From NCBI RefSeq assembly GCF_004123905.1, contig NZ_MZXW01000042.1, positions 21,861 to 85,860 of the forward strand: 64,000 bases of DNA, given 5' to 3'. The DNA comes from Bradyrhizobium betae. GTDB taxonomy: Bacteria > Pseudomonadota > Alphaproteobacteria > Rhizobiales > Xanthobacteraceae. Positions within the stretch are counted from its first letter, which is position 1. Each line of letters opens with the position of its first letter. The position numbers were made by a program, and so were the translations under genes. A model generated the notes under the pieces. The model saw only the letters and a program-made list of their open reading frames with translations. It made no database searches and had not been told where the DNA came from. Below are positions 44,602-56,001 of this stretch, piece after piece.

Positions 44602-45006
44602 TCAGGACGCGGGAGGCGCGCGCGGCTGGAACGCCGTGCCGGCCGATTTCAGATGGATGAATTCGGCATCTAGGGTGAGCTGGAGCAGCTCGATCGCCTG
44701 CGGCAGCAGCAGCAAAGGCGGCGTCGCCGATACGACGGTGCCCGCCATCGCGACCAATGCGCAGATCGCGCAATTGTCGTCGCCCGGCGGCTCGCGGTCG
44801 GGGCTTGCAGGCGATTGCTTCTGGACCGTGGCGCGGTCCGGAGAGGCAACGCTCCCGGTGCTGTCCGTCTGCTGGAGCGAGGCTTGGGCGAGGGAGGTGG
44901 CCTGGGCGAACCAGTGGCTATGGCCAAACGTCAGCGCTAGCTGCACCAGCATCGCGAACAACGCGAGCCGGGCGCCGTGCCTGATATTCGACCGGAACCA
45001 CTTCAT
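44602..45006 (-). CDS. DUF2946 family protein linked to the TonB receptor
   Basis: A 134-residue protein of the DUF2946 type: a hydrophobic N-terminal segment (ARLALFAMLVQLALTFGHSH) with an HSH pair, a Cys pair CAIC in DDNCAICALVAMAGTVVSA, and a second hydrophobic stretch (PPLLLLPQAIELLQL). His and Cys pairs suggest metal binding. It is the first gene after the Zur-like box, with the receptor gene 149 bases downstream on the same strand. Start ATG 45006; a longer frame reaches 45039. Confidence 0.75.
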   Translation of the reverse strand: MKWFRSNIRHGARLALFAMLVQLALTFGHSHWFAQATSLAQASLQQTDSTGSVASPDRATVQKQSPASPDREPPGDDNCAICALVAMAGTVVSATPPLLLLPQAIELLQLTLDAEFIHLKSAGTAFQPRAPPAS

Positions 45007-45050
45007 CTGGAAACGCCACCCCACATCGCAAGGGATCATCCCCTGATCCC

Positions 45051-45073
45051 GCGATGTTATATTGTAACATCGC
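45051..45073. promoter_or_regulatory. Zur-box-like palindrome
   Basis: A perfect inverted repeat of 9 bp, GCGATGTTA (45051-45059) and TAACATCGC (45065-45073), with a 5-base TATTG centre. It contains GTTATA and TAAC cores as in Zur operators of proteobacteria (TGTTATAnTATAACA type). It lies 45 bases before the DUF2946 start, and a perfect TTGACA (45095-45090, minus strand) lies just upstream of it. Zur would repress when zinc is ample. Confidence 0.7.
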
Positions 45074-45189
45074 CTGATCGGTCAGCGAATGTCAACGGTG
45101 GTCGAACCATCTCGCGCGGGTGGCCGCACGATGTGTCGTTCGGGCAACTACAGTGGGATGGATTGGGTTTGATGCAGCAACGAGGTGCG

Positions 45190-45220
45190 CTCCCTCTCCC
45201 GCAAGCGGGAGAGGTGCACC
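45190..45220. repeat. Small palindrome, ctctcccgcaagcgggagag
   Basis: CCCTCTCCCGC and GCGGGAGAGG pair around a 2-base loop in the 250-base gap between the DUF2946 promoter and the end of the 687-residue membrane protein gene. Related to the element at 4700-4766. Confidence 0.6.
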
Positions 45221-45261
45221 GAGCCCGCGTCGGCCTGATTCAATCTAAGCCCCTTCGCGCG

Positions 45262-47325
<2,064 letters not shown>

Positions 47326-47332
47326 ATCGATC

Positions 47333-50146
47333 CTATTGCCCCAACCGTTCGATCAGGGCCGGTGCGTGCACCTGGTCGGCCTTGTAGTTGCCGGTCAGCG
47401 TGTACATGACGATGTTGGCGCCGGCACGGTAGGCGAATTCGCGCTGGCGATTGTCGCCGCCGGTCACCGGCAGCATGTACTGGCCGTCCGGGCGCACGGC
47501 CCAGGCGCCGGCAAGGTCGTTCGAGGTGATGATGATCGGCGAGACGCCGTCGCCGCCGCGCGCCGGCCGCTGCGCGCTGTCCTCGTCGTCCTCGCGCGGC
47601 AAGGTCTCGACCCAGGTCTGGCCGGTGTTGAAGCGGCCGGGGAAGTCGCGCAGCAGGTAGAAGGTCTTGGTCAGCACGTGCTCGCGCGGCACCGGCTCGA
47701 GCTCGGGCACGTCGAGCGATGACAGGATTTCGCGCAAGGCCCGCATGGCCGGCGTCTGCGAGGCGCCGTTGTCGCCGGGCGCCGCCTCGATCGCGTCGCG
47801 GGTGTCGAACAGCACGGTACCGCCCTGCTTCATATAGGCGTCGATCTTGTTGATGGCGTCCTGCGGCGGCTTGGGCGCGCCGGGCACGATCGGCCAGTAG
47901 ATCAGCGGGAAGAAGGCGAGTTCGTCGCGCGCGGGATCGATGCCGACGGGATCGCCGGCCTCGAGCGCGGTGCGCTGCGCCAGGAACAGCGTCAGTCCGG
48001 TCAGGCCGGCCTTGACGATCGAATCGACGTCGGCATTGCCGGTGACGACATAGGCGAGGCGGGTCTGCGACACCGCCTTCATCGCGAATTCGTCCGAGGC
48101 GCTGTCTGCGTAGGACGGCGTGGGTGAGAGCGACACGAGGCCTGCGAGCGCGAGTCCGAAGACGATCATTGCGGGCGCGGCGCGGCGGCGCAGCAGCGCG
48201 GCGAGGCCGCCGCCGAGCAGCGCGACGATGATGGCGTCGACCAGGAACAGCGCCAGCGCCGTCGACAGCAGCCAGCCGCGCAAGTCGCGAGGCTCGGCAT
48301 TGGTGTAGGTGGCGTGCCGGGCGCGCAGGCTCGATGTGTTCAGGGCTGCGATGCGGTCGGCGGCTGCAAGCGTGTTCACGGCGAGCGGTCCTTCTGCCGG
48401 ACCATAGAAGCCGGGCGGGTGATCAGGCGTGGCGCGGTCGCGGTAATCCGCGGGCAGCGGCTTGGCGGTCGCCGGCGGCGGACCGAATGCGCCAAAACCG
48501 TCGAGGATGTGCAGCGGCGCCACCGTCTCAGTGGTGGCCTCGCTGGCGACGCCAGCGCCGGGCTTGGCGGTGTAGCCGGACATGTCGACGACCCGGCGCA
48601 GCATTTCGACGAAGATGCCGGACATCGGCAGATCCGACCAGCGCATGTCGGCGCTGACATGGAACAGGCTGACGATGCCCTTGCCGCGATGTTCGCCGGT
48701 GACGAGTGGCGTGCCGTCTTCCAGTGAGGCCCAGCTCTTGGTGGCGAGCACAGCATCAGGCTCGGCGAGGACCTGGCGATTCACGGTGACGTCCTTGGGG
48801 ACCACGACGCCGGCAAACGGGCCGTCGGCGGCGAAAGAGGCGAGGTGCTGCGGCTTCTCCCAGGTCAGGCTGCCGCCGAGCGTGCGGCCGCCCTTGCGCA
48901 GCTTGACCGGCACCAGATCGTCTTCGGCCTGCGCCAGGCGGGGCCCCGCGAACCGCACCAGCACGCCGCCCTGGTCGATCCAGGCATTGAGACGCTCGCG
49001 GATTTCAGGCGCGATGGTGCCGACATCGGCGAGGATGATCATCGGCAGCTTCTGGTCGAGAAATTGCGTGATGCCCTGCTGCGGCGAGCCCTTGTCGGCG
49101 AGACGCACGTCGGCGAACGGCGCCAGCGCGCGGGTGAGATAGAAGGTCGGCGCCAGCAGCGGCTGCGCGGTCTCGCTGGTCGCGCCCGAGACGATGCCGA
49201 TGGCGCGGCGGCGCCAGCGCTTGTCGAGCAGCTGCACCGCGCCGGCGGAGCGCTCGCCCGATATTTCGAGCCGCGAGATGTCGTTGCGCAGCTCGACCGG
49301 GAGGTCGAACGCTGCGTCGGTTTCCTTGTCCTGCGGGCCGAACGAGAAGCGTGCCTCGCCGATCGGCGAGGCCTTCTGGTCCAGCGCGCGCACCGTGCCG
49401 ACCGCGATGCCGCTGTCGGTGCGCAGCACCTTCACCGTCATCCTGGCGGCGGCGTTCTCGGCTGCGACCAGCGCCAGCGGCGAGGAGATGCCGCCTTCGA
49501 AGATAGTCAGGCTGCGATCGCCGATGGTCTTGCCGAGGGCCTGCACGAACTCTTCGCCGCGGCCGGTGTCGACGCCATCCGACAGCCAGGCGATCTCGCA
49601 GTCGCCGGTAGCTTTCAGGAAACGGTCGACCGCGGAGAGCGTGTCGACGCGATCGATTGAATAGGGCTTTGGCGTGATCTGCCGCAGCGCGACGCGCGCC
49701 GCGCCCGCCGGCATCAGGGTGATGTCGCGGTTCGGCTCGGACAGCGGCACCAGCGCGATCGCGCGGCGGTCGTTGTCGGCGTTCGCAATCAGCTCGTCGG
49801 CGGCCCTGAGCCTGACATCCCAGTTCGATGCGGCGCTCCAGCCGTCATCGAGCATGATCATCAGCGGCGCCTTGCTGCCGGCGGCGCCTGTTTGCGGATT
49901 CCAGATCGGGCCCGCGGCGGCGAAAATGACGAGGGCAGCAGCCAGGAGGCGCAGCGCGGTCAGCCACCACGGCGTCCGCGACGGCGTCTCTTCCCGTGGC
50001 GCGATGTCGAACAACAGGCGCGTCGGCGGAAATTCGATGCGGCGCGGCCGCGGCGGCGTCACGCGCAACAGCCACCACAGCACCGGCAGGCTGATGAGGC
50101 CGATCAGGAGCAGCGGTTCGGTGAAGGCAAGCGGCAATCCCATCAT
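47333..50146 (-). CDS. DUF4159 protein with BatA-type N-terminus
   Basis: A 937-residue membrane protein. It begins with an anchor and a Pro/Arg motif (GLISLPVLWWLLRVTPPRPR), the BatA N-terminal hallmark, then a second helix (ALRLLAAALVIFAAAGPIW) and a long periplasmic domain including a vWA-like MIMLDDGWSAASNW. Near residues 645-685 are two more helices (LSTALALFLVDAIIVALLGG), and the C-terminal 220 residues are the DUF4159 domain (LIYWPIVPGAP, LFDTRDAIE, FPGRFNTGQTWVE). It shares its start with the DUF58 stop (ATGA). It is a partner in the MoxR complex. Confidence 0.85.
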   Translation of the reverse strand: MMGLPLAFTEPLLLIGLISLPVLWWLLRVTPPRPRRIEFPPTRLLFDIAPREETPSRTPWWLTALRLLAAALVIFAAAGPIWNPQTGAAGSKAPLMIMLDDGWSAASNWDVRLRAADELIANADNDRRAIALVPLSEPNRDITLMPAGAARVALRQITPKPYSIDRVDTLSAVDRFLKATGDCEIAWLSDGVDTGRGEEFVQALGKTIGDRSLTIFEGGISSPLALVAAENAAARMTVKVLRTDSGIAVGTVRALDQKASPIGEARFSFGPQDKETDAAFDLPVELRNDISRLEISGERSAGAVQLLDKRWRRRAIGIVSGATSETAQPLLAPTFYLTRALAPFADVRLADKGSPQQGITQFLDQKLPMIILADVGTIAPEIRERLNAWIDQGGVLVRFAGPRLAQAEDDLVPVKLRKGGRTLGGSLTWEKPQHLASFAADGPFAGVVVPKDVTVNRQVLAEPDAVLATKSWASLEDGTPLVTGEHRGKGIVSLFHVSADMRWSDLPMSGIFVEMLRRVVDMSGYTAKPGAGVASEATTETVAPLHILDGFGAFGPPPATAKPLPADYRDRATPDHPPGFYGPAEGPLAVNTLAAADRIAALNTSSLRARHATYTNAEPRDLRGWLLSTALALFLVDAIIVALLGGGLAALLRRRAAPAMIVFGLALAGLVSLSPTPSYADSASDEFAMKAVSQTRLAYVVTGNADVDSIVKAGLTGLTLFLAQRTALEAGDPVGIDPARDELAFFPLIYWPIVPGAPKPPQDAINKIDAYMKQGGTVLFDTRDAIEAAPGDNGASQTPAMRALREILSSLDVPELEPVPREHVLTKTFYLLRDFPGRFNTGQTWVETLPREDDEDSAQRPARGGDGVSPIIITSNDLAGAWAVRPDGQYMLPVTGGDNRQREFAYRAGANIVMYTLTGNYKADQVHAPALIERLGQ

Positions 50147-51087
50147 GCGGCCGGCCCCGCCTTGATGGTCGTCGTGCGGACGCCCGACTTGCTCACCTGC
50201 ATGCCGGCATGCAGGAACAGCAGCAATTCGGCGGCGGAGCGGTCCGTCGCATGCGTCGTGAACAGCCAGTCGAGCCTTGAGGTCTCGGCGCGGATCTGGT
50301 CGCGGTGCAGCGCCAGCCGTGCGGTGTAGTCCTGCGCCCAGCTCTCGGCGCGGCCGGCGGTGATCACGCCAAAACCCTCGGGCTCGACGAACTCGACGCG
50401 GCCGGAATAGGGGAATGATTCTTCGGCGGGATCGACCACCTGCACCATCGTGCCATGCGCACCGGAGCCGGAGAGCCCGGCGAGCGTCGCCGTAATCTCC
50501 GCGATCGGCGACCAGAAATCCGACAGCACAATGATCTCGGCCAGCGCCGAGGGCACGAAGGACGGCGGCAGGCTCAGCCGGTCGGCATCGTCATGCAGCA
50601 TCGCCTGCGCCATCTTGTCGATGACGCTGCGGCTCGCGGTCGGCGCCATCAGGCCGGGAATGCCGACGCGTTCGCCGCCCGAGACCAGCAGCTCGGCCAG
50701 GGCGAAGGCGACGATCAGCGTGCGCTCCAATTTGGATTCACGCGCGGTCTTCGAGGCGAACGCCATCGAGGGCGAGCGGTCGGGCCAGATCCAGACCGTG
50801 TGCGACGCTTCCCATTCGAGCTCGCGGACATAGAGATGGTCGTCACGCGCCGAGCGGCGCCAGTCGACCCTCTGCGCCGGCTCGCCGGAGACGAAGCGGC
50901 GGTACTGCCAGAAATTTTCGCCGGAGCCGGCGCGGCGCCGTCCATGCAGACCGTGGATGACGTTGGCGGCGATGCGGCGGGCCTCGAGCACCAGGCGCGG
51001 CAGCGAAGCGGCGAGCGTACGGCTTTCGCCATCGGCACGTCGGATCGCGATGATCTCCTTCGCTGCGTGCCCGGTCTCTGCTGCCAT
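50143..51087 (-). CDS. DUF58 protein
   Basis: A 314-residue DUF58 protein. The signature GSGENFWQYRRFVSGEPAQRVDWRRSARDDHLYVRE is present (quoted here in part: YRRFVSGEPAQRVDWRRSAR), and a vWA-like region follows (WIWPDRSPSMAFAS). DUF58 proteins are partners of MoxR ATPases. The start ATG 51087 shares one base with the MoxR stop (TGATG); an upstream TTG adds one residue. The stop overlaps the DUF4159 start. Confidence 0.88.
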   Translation of the reverse strand: MAAETGHAAKEIIAIRRADGESRTLAASLPRLVLEARRIAANVIHGLHGRRRAGSGENFWQYRRFVSGEPAQRVDWRRSARDDHLYVRELEWEASHTVWIWPDRSPSMAFASKTARESKLERTLIVAFALAELLVSGGERVGIPGLMAPTASRSVIDKMAQAMLHDDADRLSLPPSFVPSALAEIIVLSDFWSPIAEITATLAGLSGSGAHGTMVQVVDPAEESFPYSGRVEFVEPEGFGVITAGRAESWAQDYTARLALHRDQIRAETSRLDWLFTTHATDRSAAELLLFLHAGMQVSKSGVRTTTIKAGPAA

Positions 51088-52085
51088 CAACCGATCCGTG
51101 TCTTGAGCTGCTTGATCACGTCCGGAATCGTGCGGCCTTCGGCGCGCGCCTGGAACGTCAGCGCCATGCGATGCTTCAGCACGGGCTCGGCGAGGTCGAG
51201 CACGTCGTCGATCGAGGGCGCGAGGCGTCCGTCGATCAGCGCGCGGGCGCGCACGGCGAGCATCAACGATTGGCTGGCGCGCGGGCCCGGGCCCCAGGCG
51301 ATGAACTTGCCGGTCTCGCCACTGTCGGGACCCGGACGGGCCGAGCGCACCAGCGACAGGATCGCCTCAACGACGGAATCGCCGACCGGCAGGCGGCGCA
51401 CCAGCCGTTGCGCGGTGATCAGCGCATCCGCGGTCATCGCGCCCCTTGCCAGCGTCTCGTCGGCGCCGGTGGTCTCGAACAGGATGCGGCGCTCGGCGTC
51501 GCGATCAGGATAGTCGACGTCGATCTCCATCAGGAAGCGGTCGAGCTGCGCTTCGGGCAGCGGATAGGTGCCTTCCTGCTCCAGCGGATTTTGCGTCGCG
51601 AGCACGTGGAACGGCTTTGGCAGATCGTGCCGCGCGCCGGCCACCGTGATGTGCTGCTCCTGCATCGCCTGAAGCAATGCCGATTGCGTGCGCGGGCTGG
51701 CGCGGTTGATCTCGTCGGCCATCAGCAGCTGCGCGAACACCGGGCCCGCGATGAAGCGGAAGGCGCGCCTGCCGGCGGTGCTCTCGTCCAGCACTTCGGC
51801 GCCGAGAATATCCGACGGCATCAAATCGGGCGTGAACTGGATGCGCTTGGCATCGAGACCGAGCGTGACGCCGAGCGTCTCGACCAGTTTTGTTTTCGCA
51901 AGGCCGGGCACGCCGATCAGCAGCGCGTGGCCGCCGGAGAGGATGGTGACGAGCGTGTTCTCGATCACGCGATCCTGGCCGAAGATGACGGAGCCGATCG
52001 CCTCTTTCGCCGCGCGAACCTGGGCGGACACCTGCTCGGCCGAACGGACGACGCCGTCCTCCAGTTTCTCGACACTCTCCGCCAT
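51087..52085 (-). CDS. MoxR-family AAA+ ATPase
   Basis: A 332-residue AAA+ ATPase of the MoxR family: Walker A GVPGLAKT at 58-65, Walker B LLMADEINRAS, then ALLQAMQEQHITVAG, sensor 1 ATQNPLEQEGTYPLPEAQLDRF and the lid domain. Such ATPases act as chaperones that mature or remodel envelope or metal enzymes with their vWA partners. It is the first gene of the module and starts at a promoter region shared with the DUF1285 gene. Confidence 0.92.
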   Translation of the reverse strand: MAESVEKLEDGVVRSAEQVSAQVRAAKEAIGSVIFGQDRVIENTLVTILSGGHALLIGVPGLAKTKLVETLGVTLGLDAKRIQFTPDLMPSDILGAEVLDESTAGRRAFRFIAGPVFAQLLMADEINRASPRTQSALLQAMQEQHITVAGARHDLPKPFHVLATQNPLEQEGTYPLPEAQLDRFLMEIDVDYPDRDAERRILFETTGADETLARGAMTADALITAQRLVRRLPVGDSVVEAILSLVRSARPGPDSGETGKFIAWGPGPRASQSLMLAVRARALIDGRLAPSIDDVLDLAEPVLKHRMALTFQARAEGRTIPDVIKQLKTRIG

Positions 52086-52303
52086 CCGTCAGCTCCTTCG
52101 CGTCGTCACAGGGGCGCTATGCTAGGCTTGCAGGAACGCCATGTATTCGTTGAATTAACCTATCCCCACCTTATCGGCTTAGGGTTATGTAGGGCATCAC
52201 GAAGTGGCGACCTCCACACCGGATGAATCCGGGATGGAACCGTGCACCCGAGTACGACGTAAACCTGCACCAATCGTGCCAAATGACAAAGTCAGGGCAA
52301 ACC

Positions 52304-52915
52304 ATGGCGAACCAAGGGCAGAGCGCCGATCGAGGTCTTGAGGGGCTGACTGCCGCCGCCAAAAGTGCTGCCAATGCCGAAGGCGCCAAAAAGGGCCTGC
52401 CTCCGGTGCATTTGTGGAATCCGCCGTTTTGCGGCGATCTCGACATCCGAATCGCGTCCGATGGTACTTGGTTCTATATGGGTACGCCAATCGGCCGCCC
52501 TGCACTGGTTCGCCTGTTCTCGACCGTTCTGAAGCGCGAAGGCGACAAGCATTTCCTGGTCACGCCGGTGGAGAAGGTCGGCATCCGCGTCGACGACGCG
52601 CCGTTCATGGCAGTCGAGATGCAAGAGAACGGCGAGGACAACCGTCGCGTGCTGAGCTTCCGCACCAATGTCGACGACTGGGTGACCTGCGATGCCGCGC
52701 ACCGGCTGCGTTTCGAGCAGGCGGCGGACGGCGGGCTGACGCCCTATCTGCATGTCCGCGCCGATCTCTGGGCCAAGTTCACCCGCGCGCTCTATTACGA
52801 TCTTGTTGACATGGGTGAGGAGCGGATGGTCGATGGCCAGCCGATGTTCGGCGTCGAGTCGGCCGGTGAATTCTTCGCCATGGCCGATGCGGAGCAGGTG
52901 AGGGCCGCGCTTTGA
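52304..52915 (+). CDS. DUF1285 protein
   Basis: A 203-residue protein with DUF1285 features: PPFCGDLDIRIASDGTWFYMGTPIGRPALVRLFSTVL and DHFLVTPVEKVGIRVDDAPF-like segments (present as EGDKHFLVTPVEKVGIRVDD). The fold is a pair of alpha/beta domains; function not established. I chose ATG 52304 (MANQGQSADRGLEGL); ATG 52283 would add 7 residues. Its stop overlaps the CoA-Nudix start (TTGA). Confidence 0.85.
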   Translation: MANQGQSADRGLEGLTAAAKSAANAEGAKKGLPPVHLWNPPFCGDLDIRIASDGTWFYMGTPIGRPALVRLFSTVLKREGDKHFLVTPVEKVGIRVDDAPFMAVEMQENGEDNRRVLSFRTNVDDWVTCDAAHRLRFEQAADGGLTPYLHVRADLWAKFTRALYYDLVDMGEERMVDGQPMFGVESAGEFFAMADAEQVRAAL

Positions 52916-53583
52916 ACAAGCCTATCCTGAAGAGCGAGCCCGTCGCGATCGGAGCTTCGGATTTCTTCGCCCGCAGCAAAGCGAGGCTCGGCTTCGACGT
53001 GCCGCCCGGCCTGTTTGACCCGAACATCGTTCCGGCATCCGGCGATCCCGGCACCGACAAGATGCTCGAGATCGTCGCGCGCGAGCAGCCGGTGCGCCCT
53101 GCGGCGGTCCTGATCGCGGTGGTCGACCGTCCCGAGCCGACCATTTTGCTGACGCAGCGCTCGGCGCATCTCAACGACCATGCCGGCCAGATCGCCTTTC
53201 CCGGCGGCAAGATCGACGCGACCGATTCCTCGCCGCTCGATGCGGCGCTGCGCGAGGCGGAGGAGGAGGTCGGGCTGTCCAGGGACTTCGTCGAGCCGAT
53301 CGGCTATCTGGATCTCTACGGCACGGCGTTCGGCTTCCGCATCCTGCCGACGGTCGCAAAAGTGCGGCCGGGCTTCGCGCTCACCATCAACCATTCCGAG
53401 GTTGATGATGCCTTCGAGGTGCCGCTATCCTTCCTGATGAACCCGGCGAACCACCAGCTGCACAGCAAGGAATTCCGCGGCATGGAGCGCTTCTACTACG
53501 CGATGCCGTTCGCGGAGCGCTACATCTGGGGTGCGACCGCCGGAATGCTGCGTGTGCTGTACGAGCGGATCTATTCGTCATGA
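52912..53583 (+). CDS. CoA pyrophosphatase, Nudix (NudL-like)
   Basis: A 223-residue Nudix enzyme of the CoA-pyrophosphatase type: the Nudix box region reads GGKIDATDSSPLDAALREAE then EEVGL (16 to 24 residues, quoted in pieces), with the upstream signature LTQRSAHLNDHAGQIAFPGG characteristic of NudL. It hydrolyses CoA to 3',5'-ADP and phosphopantetheine. The TTG start at 52912 overlaps the DUF1285 stop by three bases and is the only candidate that includes the full N-terminal domain. Confidence 0.88.
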   Translation: MNKPILKSEPVAIGASDFFARSKARLGFDVPPGLFDPNIVPASGDPGTDKMLEIVAREQPVRPAAVLIAVVDRPEPTILLTQRSAHLNDHAGQIAFPGGKIDATDSSPLDAALREAEEEVGLSRDFVEPIGYLDLYGTAFGFRILPTVAKVRPGFALTINHSEVDDAFEVPLSFLMNPANHQLHSKEFRGMERFYYAMPFAERYIWGATAGMLRVLYERIYSS

Positions 53584-53843
53584 TCCGGCCGGTCCTGACC
53601 GAGATCGGAATTTTCCTCGTTCCCTTTGCCGTCTATGCGCTGTTCCTGGTCGCCACCCGGTCCGGCCTGTTCGTGCAAACGTCCTGGCCGATCACCATCG
53701 TCGCGCGCCTTGCGCTGGCGGCGCTGGTGCTGGTGATCGCGGGGCTGATCGGGTTCGCGCATTTCTCCGGCGCGGCCCCGGATTCGACCTACGTTCCCGC
53801 TCATATCGAGAACGGCAAGCTCGTGCCGGGCGTGGAAAGATAG
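53580..53843 (+). CDS. DUF6111 small membrane protein
   Basis: An 87-residue protein with two membrane segments (EIGIFLVPFAVYALFLVA and IVARLALAALVLVIAGLIGF) and a short C-terminal tail (YVPAHIENGKLVPGVER) of DUF6111. It overlaps the Nudix stop (ATGA) and stands 10 bases before cca. The conserved order DUF1285-Nudix-DUF6111-cca is typical of this bacterial group. Function unknown. Confidence 0.85.
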   Translation: MIRPVLTEIGIFLVPFAVYALFLVATRSGLFVQTSWPITIVARLALAALVLVIAGLIGFAHFSGAAPDSTYVPAHIENGKLVPGVER

Positions 53844-53853
53844 GGGCCGGACG

Positions 53854-55110
53854 ATGAGCGCGGAGCCGATACTTGCGGATGCGCCCTGGCTGACCTCGAG
53901 CGGCACTGCGCGCGTCCTGCAATTGCTGGGCACTGACGGCGAGGAGGCGCGGGTGGTCGGCGGTGCCGTGCGCAACGCGCTGCTCGGCCTCTTGCCCGGC
54001 GACATCGACATCGCCACCACGGCGCTGCCGGAGGAGGTGGTGCGGCGCGCCAAGGCCGCCGGCATCAAGAGCGTGCCGACCGGCATCGCCCACGGCACCA
54101 TCACGCTGGTCATCGACAGCCAGCCTTACGAAGTCACGACGCTGCGCGAGGACACCGAGACCTTCGGCCGCAAGGCCAAGGTCGCGTTCGGCCGCGACTG
54201 GGTGAAGGACGCCGAGCGGCGCGACTTCACCATGAACGGCCTGTCGGTCGACGCGGCCGGAATCGTCTACGACTATGTCGGCGGCATCGCGGATGCCAAG
54301 GCGCGCCGCGTGCGCTTCATCGGCGATCCCGACCAGCGCATTGCCGAGGACTACTTGCGCATCCTGCGCTTCTTCCGCATCCACGCCGCCTTCGGTGCCG
54401 GCGATCCCGATCGCGACGGCGCTCTCGCCTGCATCCGGGGACGCGCGGGCCTGGCGAGCCTGTCGGCCGAGCGGGTGCGCATGGAGATGCTGAAGCTGCT
54501 GGTGGCCGGCGGCGCATCCGCCGCCGCCTCCGCCATGGCCGATGGCGGATTGCTGCAGGCGCTGATCGGGGGCGTGGCCTATATCGGGCCGCTGGACGCG
54601 ATGATCGCGATCGAGCGCGAGCTCGGCCTACCCTCGAGCAGCACGCGGCGCCTCGCAGCCCTGACGGTCGCCGTGACCGAAGATGCCAAGCGTCTCGCCA
54701 CGCGCCTGCGGCTGTCCAATGTCGAAGCCAAGGCGCTGGATTCGATGGGGCATCGCTGGTGGCGCTTCGTCGCCAAGGACGAGGCCAGCGCGCGGCGGCT
54801 GCTCTACCGGCTCGGCGCCGAGCGCTATCACGATCGCGTGTTGCTCGGCTGGGCGCGCGCCGGCGGCGACGTGCATTCGTCGTATTGGCGCGCACTCGCA
54901 GAGCTGCCGCAGCGCTGGACCGCGCCGAAATTTCCGCTTCGCGCCGCAGACTTCATCGCGCGCGGAATGGCGGAAGGACCTGCGCTCGGACATGTGTTGA
55001 CACTCGCCGAGGACGCTTGGCTTGCGGCGGATTTTCCACTAGAGGAAGCCGCACTCGCTTCCATCGCCGATCAAGCTGCGGCACGCATCAGCCGCGATGA
55101 GAGACCGTGA
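53854..55110 (+). CDS. cca: CCA tRNA nucleotidyltransferase
   Basis: A 418-residue class II nucleotidyltransferase. The catalytic core reads ARVVGGAVRNALLG (GG at 36-37) and GDIDIATT (acid pair D50, D52), followed by FETVTLRED-type motif VTTLREDTETFGRKA and the RNA-binding RDFTMNGLSVDA region, then the neck-body IAEDYLRILRFFRIHA. It adds or repairs the 3'-CCA of tRNAs. The stop overlaps the following TauE gene (GTGA). Confidence 0.92.
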   Translation: MSAEPILADAPWLTSSGTARVLQLLGTDGEEARVVGGAVRNALLGLLPGDIDIATTALPEEVVRRAKAAGIKSVPTGIAHGTITLVIDSQPYEVTTLREDTETFGRKAKVAFGRDWVKDAERRDFTMNGLSVDAAGIVYDYVGGIADAKARRVRFIGDPDQRIAEDYLRILRFFRIHAAFGAGDPDRDGALACIRGRAGLASLSAERVRMEMLKLLVAGGASAAASAMADGGLLQALIGGVAYIGPLDAMIAIERELGLPSSSTRRLAALTVAVTEDAKRLATRLRLSNVEAKALDSMGHRWWRFVAKDEASARRLLYRLGAERYHDRVLLGWARAGGDVHSSYWRALAELPQRWTAPKFPLRAADFIARGMAEGPALGHVLTLAEDAWLAADFPLEEAALASIADQAAARISRDERP

Positions 55111-55877
55111 CCATCGTCTCAGGCTTCGCCGACATCTCGATCTTTCAGCTCCTGCTGGTCGCGTTGATGGCGTTGTTTGCTTCGATCATCGGTGGTCTCG
55201 CCGGCTACGGTACCGGCGCGCTGATGCCGCTGGTGCTGGTGCCGCTGGTCGGCGCCGAGCCGGTGGTGCCGATCATCGCGATCTCCGCGCTCTTCACCAA
55301 TTCCAGCCGCGCAATCGCCTATCTCCGTTACGCCGACCGCCGCCGCGCAGCTGTCGTGCTCGCCTGCGCCGCGCTGACGACCGCGCTCGGCGCCTACGGC
55401 TACACGCGCCTCACCAATGCCGGCGCAGCCCTCGTGATCGGCTCCATGCTGATCCTGAGCGTGCCGCTGCGCCGCGTGCTCCGCCGCCGCCAGGTCAGGA
55501 TCGGCGACACTGGTCTTGCCGCCGGCTCCGTCGGTTACGGCGTGCTGGTCGGCGGCACCTCCGGCTCCGGCGTGATCCTGCTGTCGCTGCTGATGGCCGC
55601 GGGCCTCGAAGGCGCCGCCGTGATCGCGACCGACGCGATGATCTCGCTCGGCACCGGCCTCATCAAGATCTCCGTGTTCGGCCTCGCCGGTGCCGTCACG
55701 GCGCAGGTGCTCGCCTTTGCGCTGCTGATCGGTGGGATCGCGATCCCTGGCGCGTTCCTCGCAAAGACCTTCGTCGAGCGGATGCCGGTGCATATCCACA
55801 CCGCGATCCTCGACGTTGCGGTGATCACGGGCGGGCTGGTGATGATCTCGGCGGCGGCCAAGCAGTTGATCGGGTAG
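55107..55877 (+). CDS. Sulfite exporter TauE/SafE family permease
   Basis: A 256-residue membrane protein with about eight segments. The Gly/Pro motifs GGLAGYGTGALMPLVLVPLVG and GVLVGGTSGSGVILLSLLMA (quoted only in part as the repeated half-sites) are typical of TauE/SafE transporters, which move sulfonates or organic anions such as sulfite. GTG 55107 overlaps the cca stop. Its last 13 codons are duplicated in decayed form at 58919-58957. Confidence 0.88.
   Translation: MTIVSGFADISIFQLLLVALMALFASIIGGLAGYGTGALMPLVLVPLVGAEPVVPIIAISALFTNSSRAIAYLRYADRRRAAVVLACAALTTALGAYGYTRLTNAGAALVIGSMLILSVPLRRVLRRRQVRIGDTGLAAGSVGYGVLVGGTSGSGVILLSLLMAAGLEGAAVIATDAMISLGTGLIKISVFGLAGAVTAQVLAFALLIGGIAIPGAFLAKTFVERMPVHIHTAILDVAVITGGLVMISAAAKQLIG
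55833..55877 (+). repeat. Parent copy of the duplicated tauE tail
   Basis: These 45 bases end the TauE gene and have a 39-base relative at 58919-58957 that ends in the same residues. Alignment needs one 3-base gap and one 3-base loss. See the finding on the intervening segment. Confidence 0.65.
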
Positions 55878-56001
55878 TACGCCCGCCTGTCGCGATGTCC
55901 GCAATGACCCACAGCGGACGTCTTTGCGAAACCAGAAGTTGCCATTTCCACGCGAACTCGCGTATGCACGACGTGCAGGGATCGAAGTGTGGGAATTTCA
56001 A

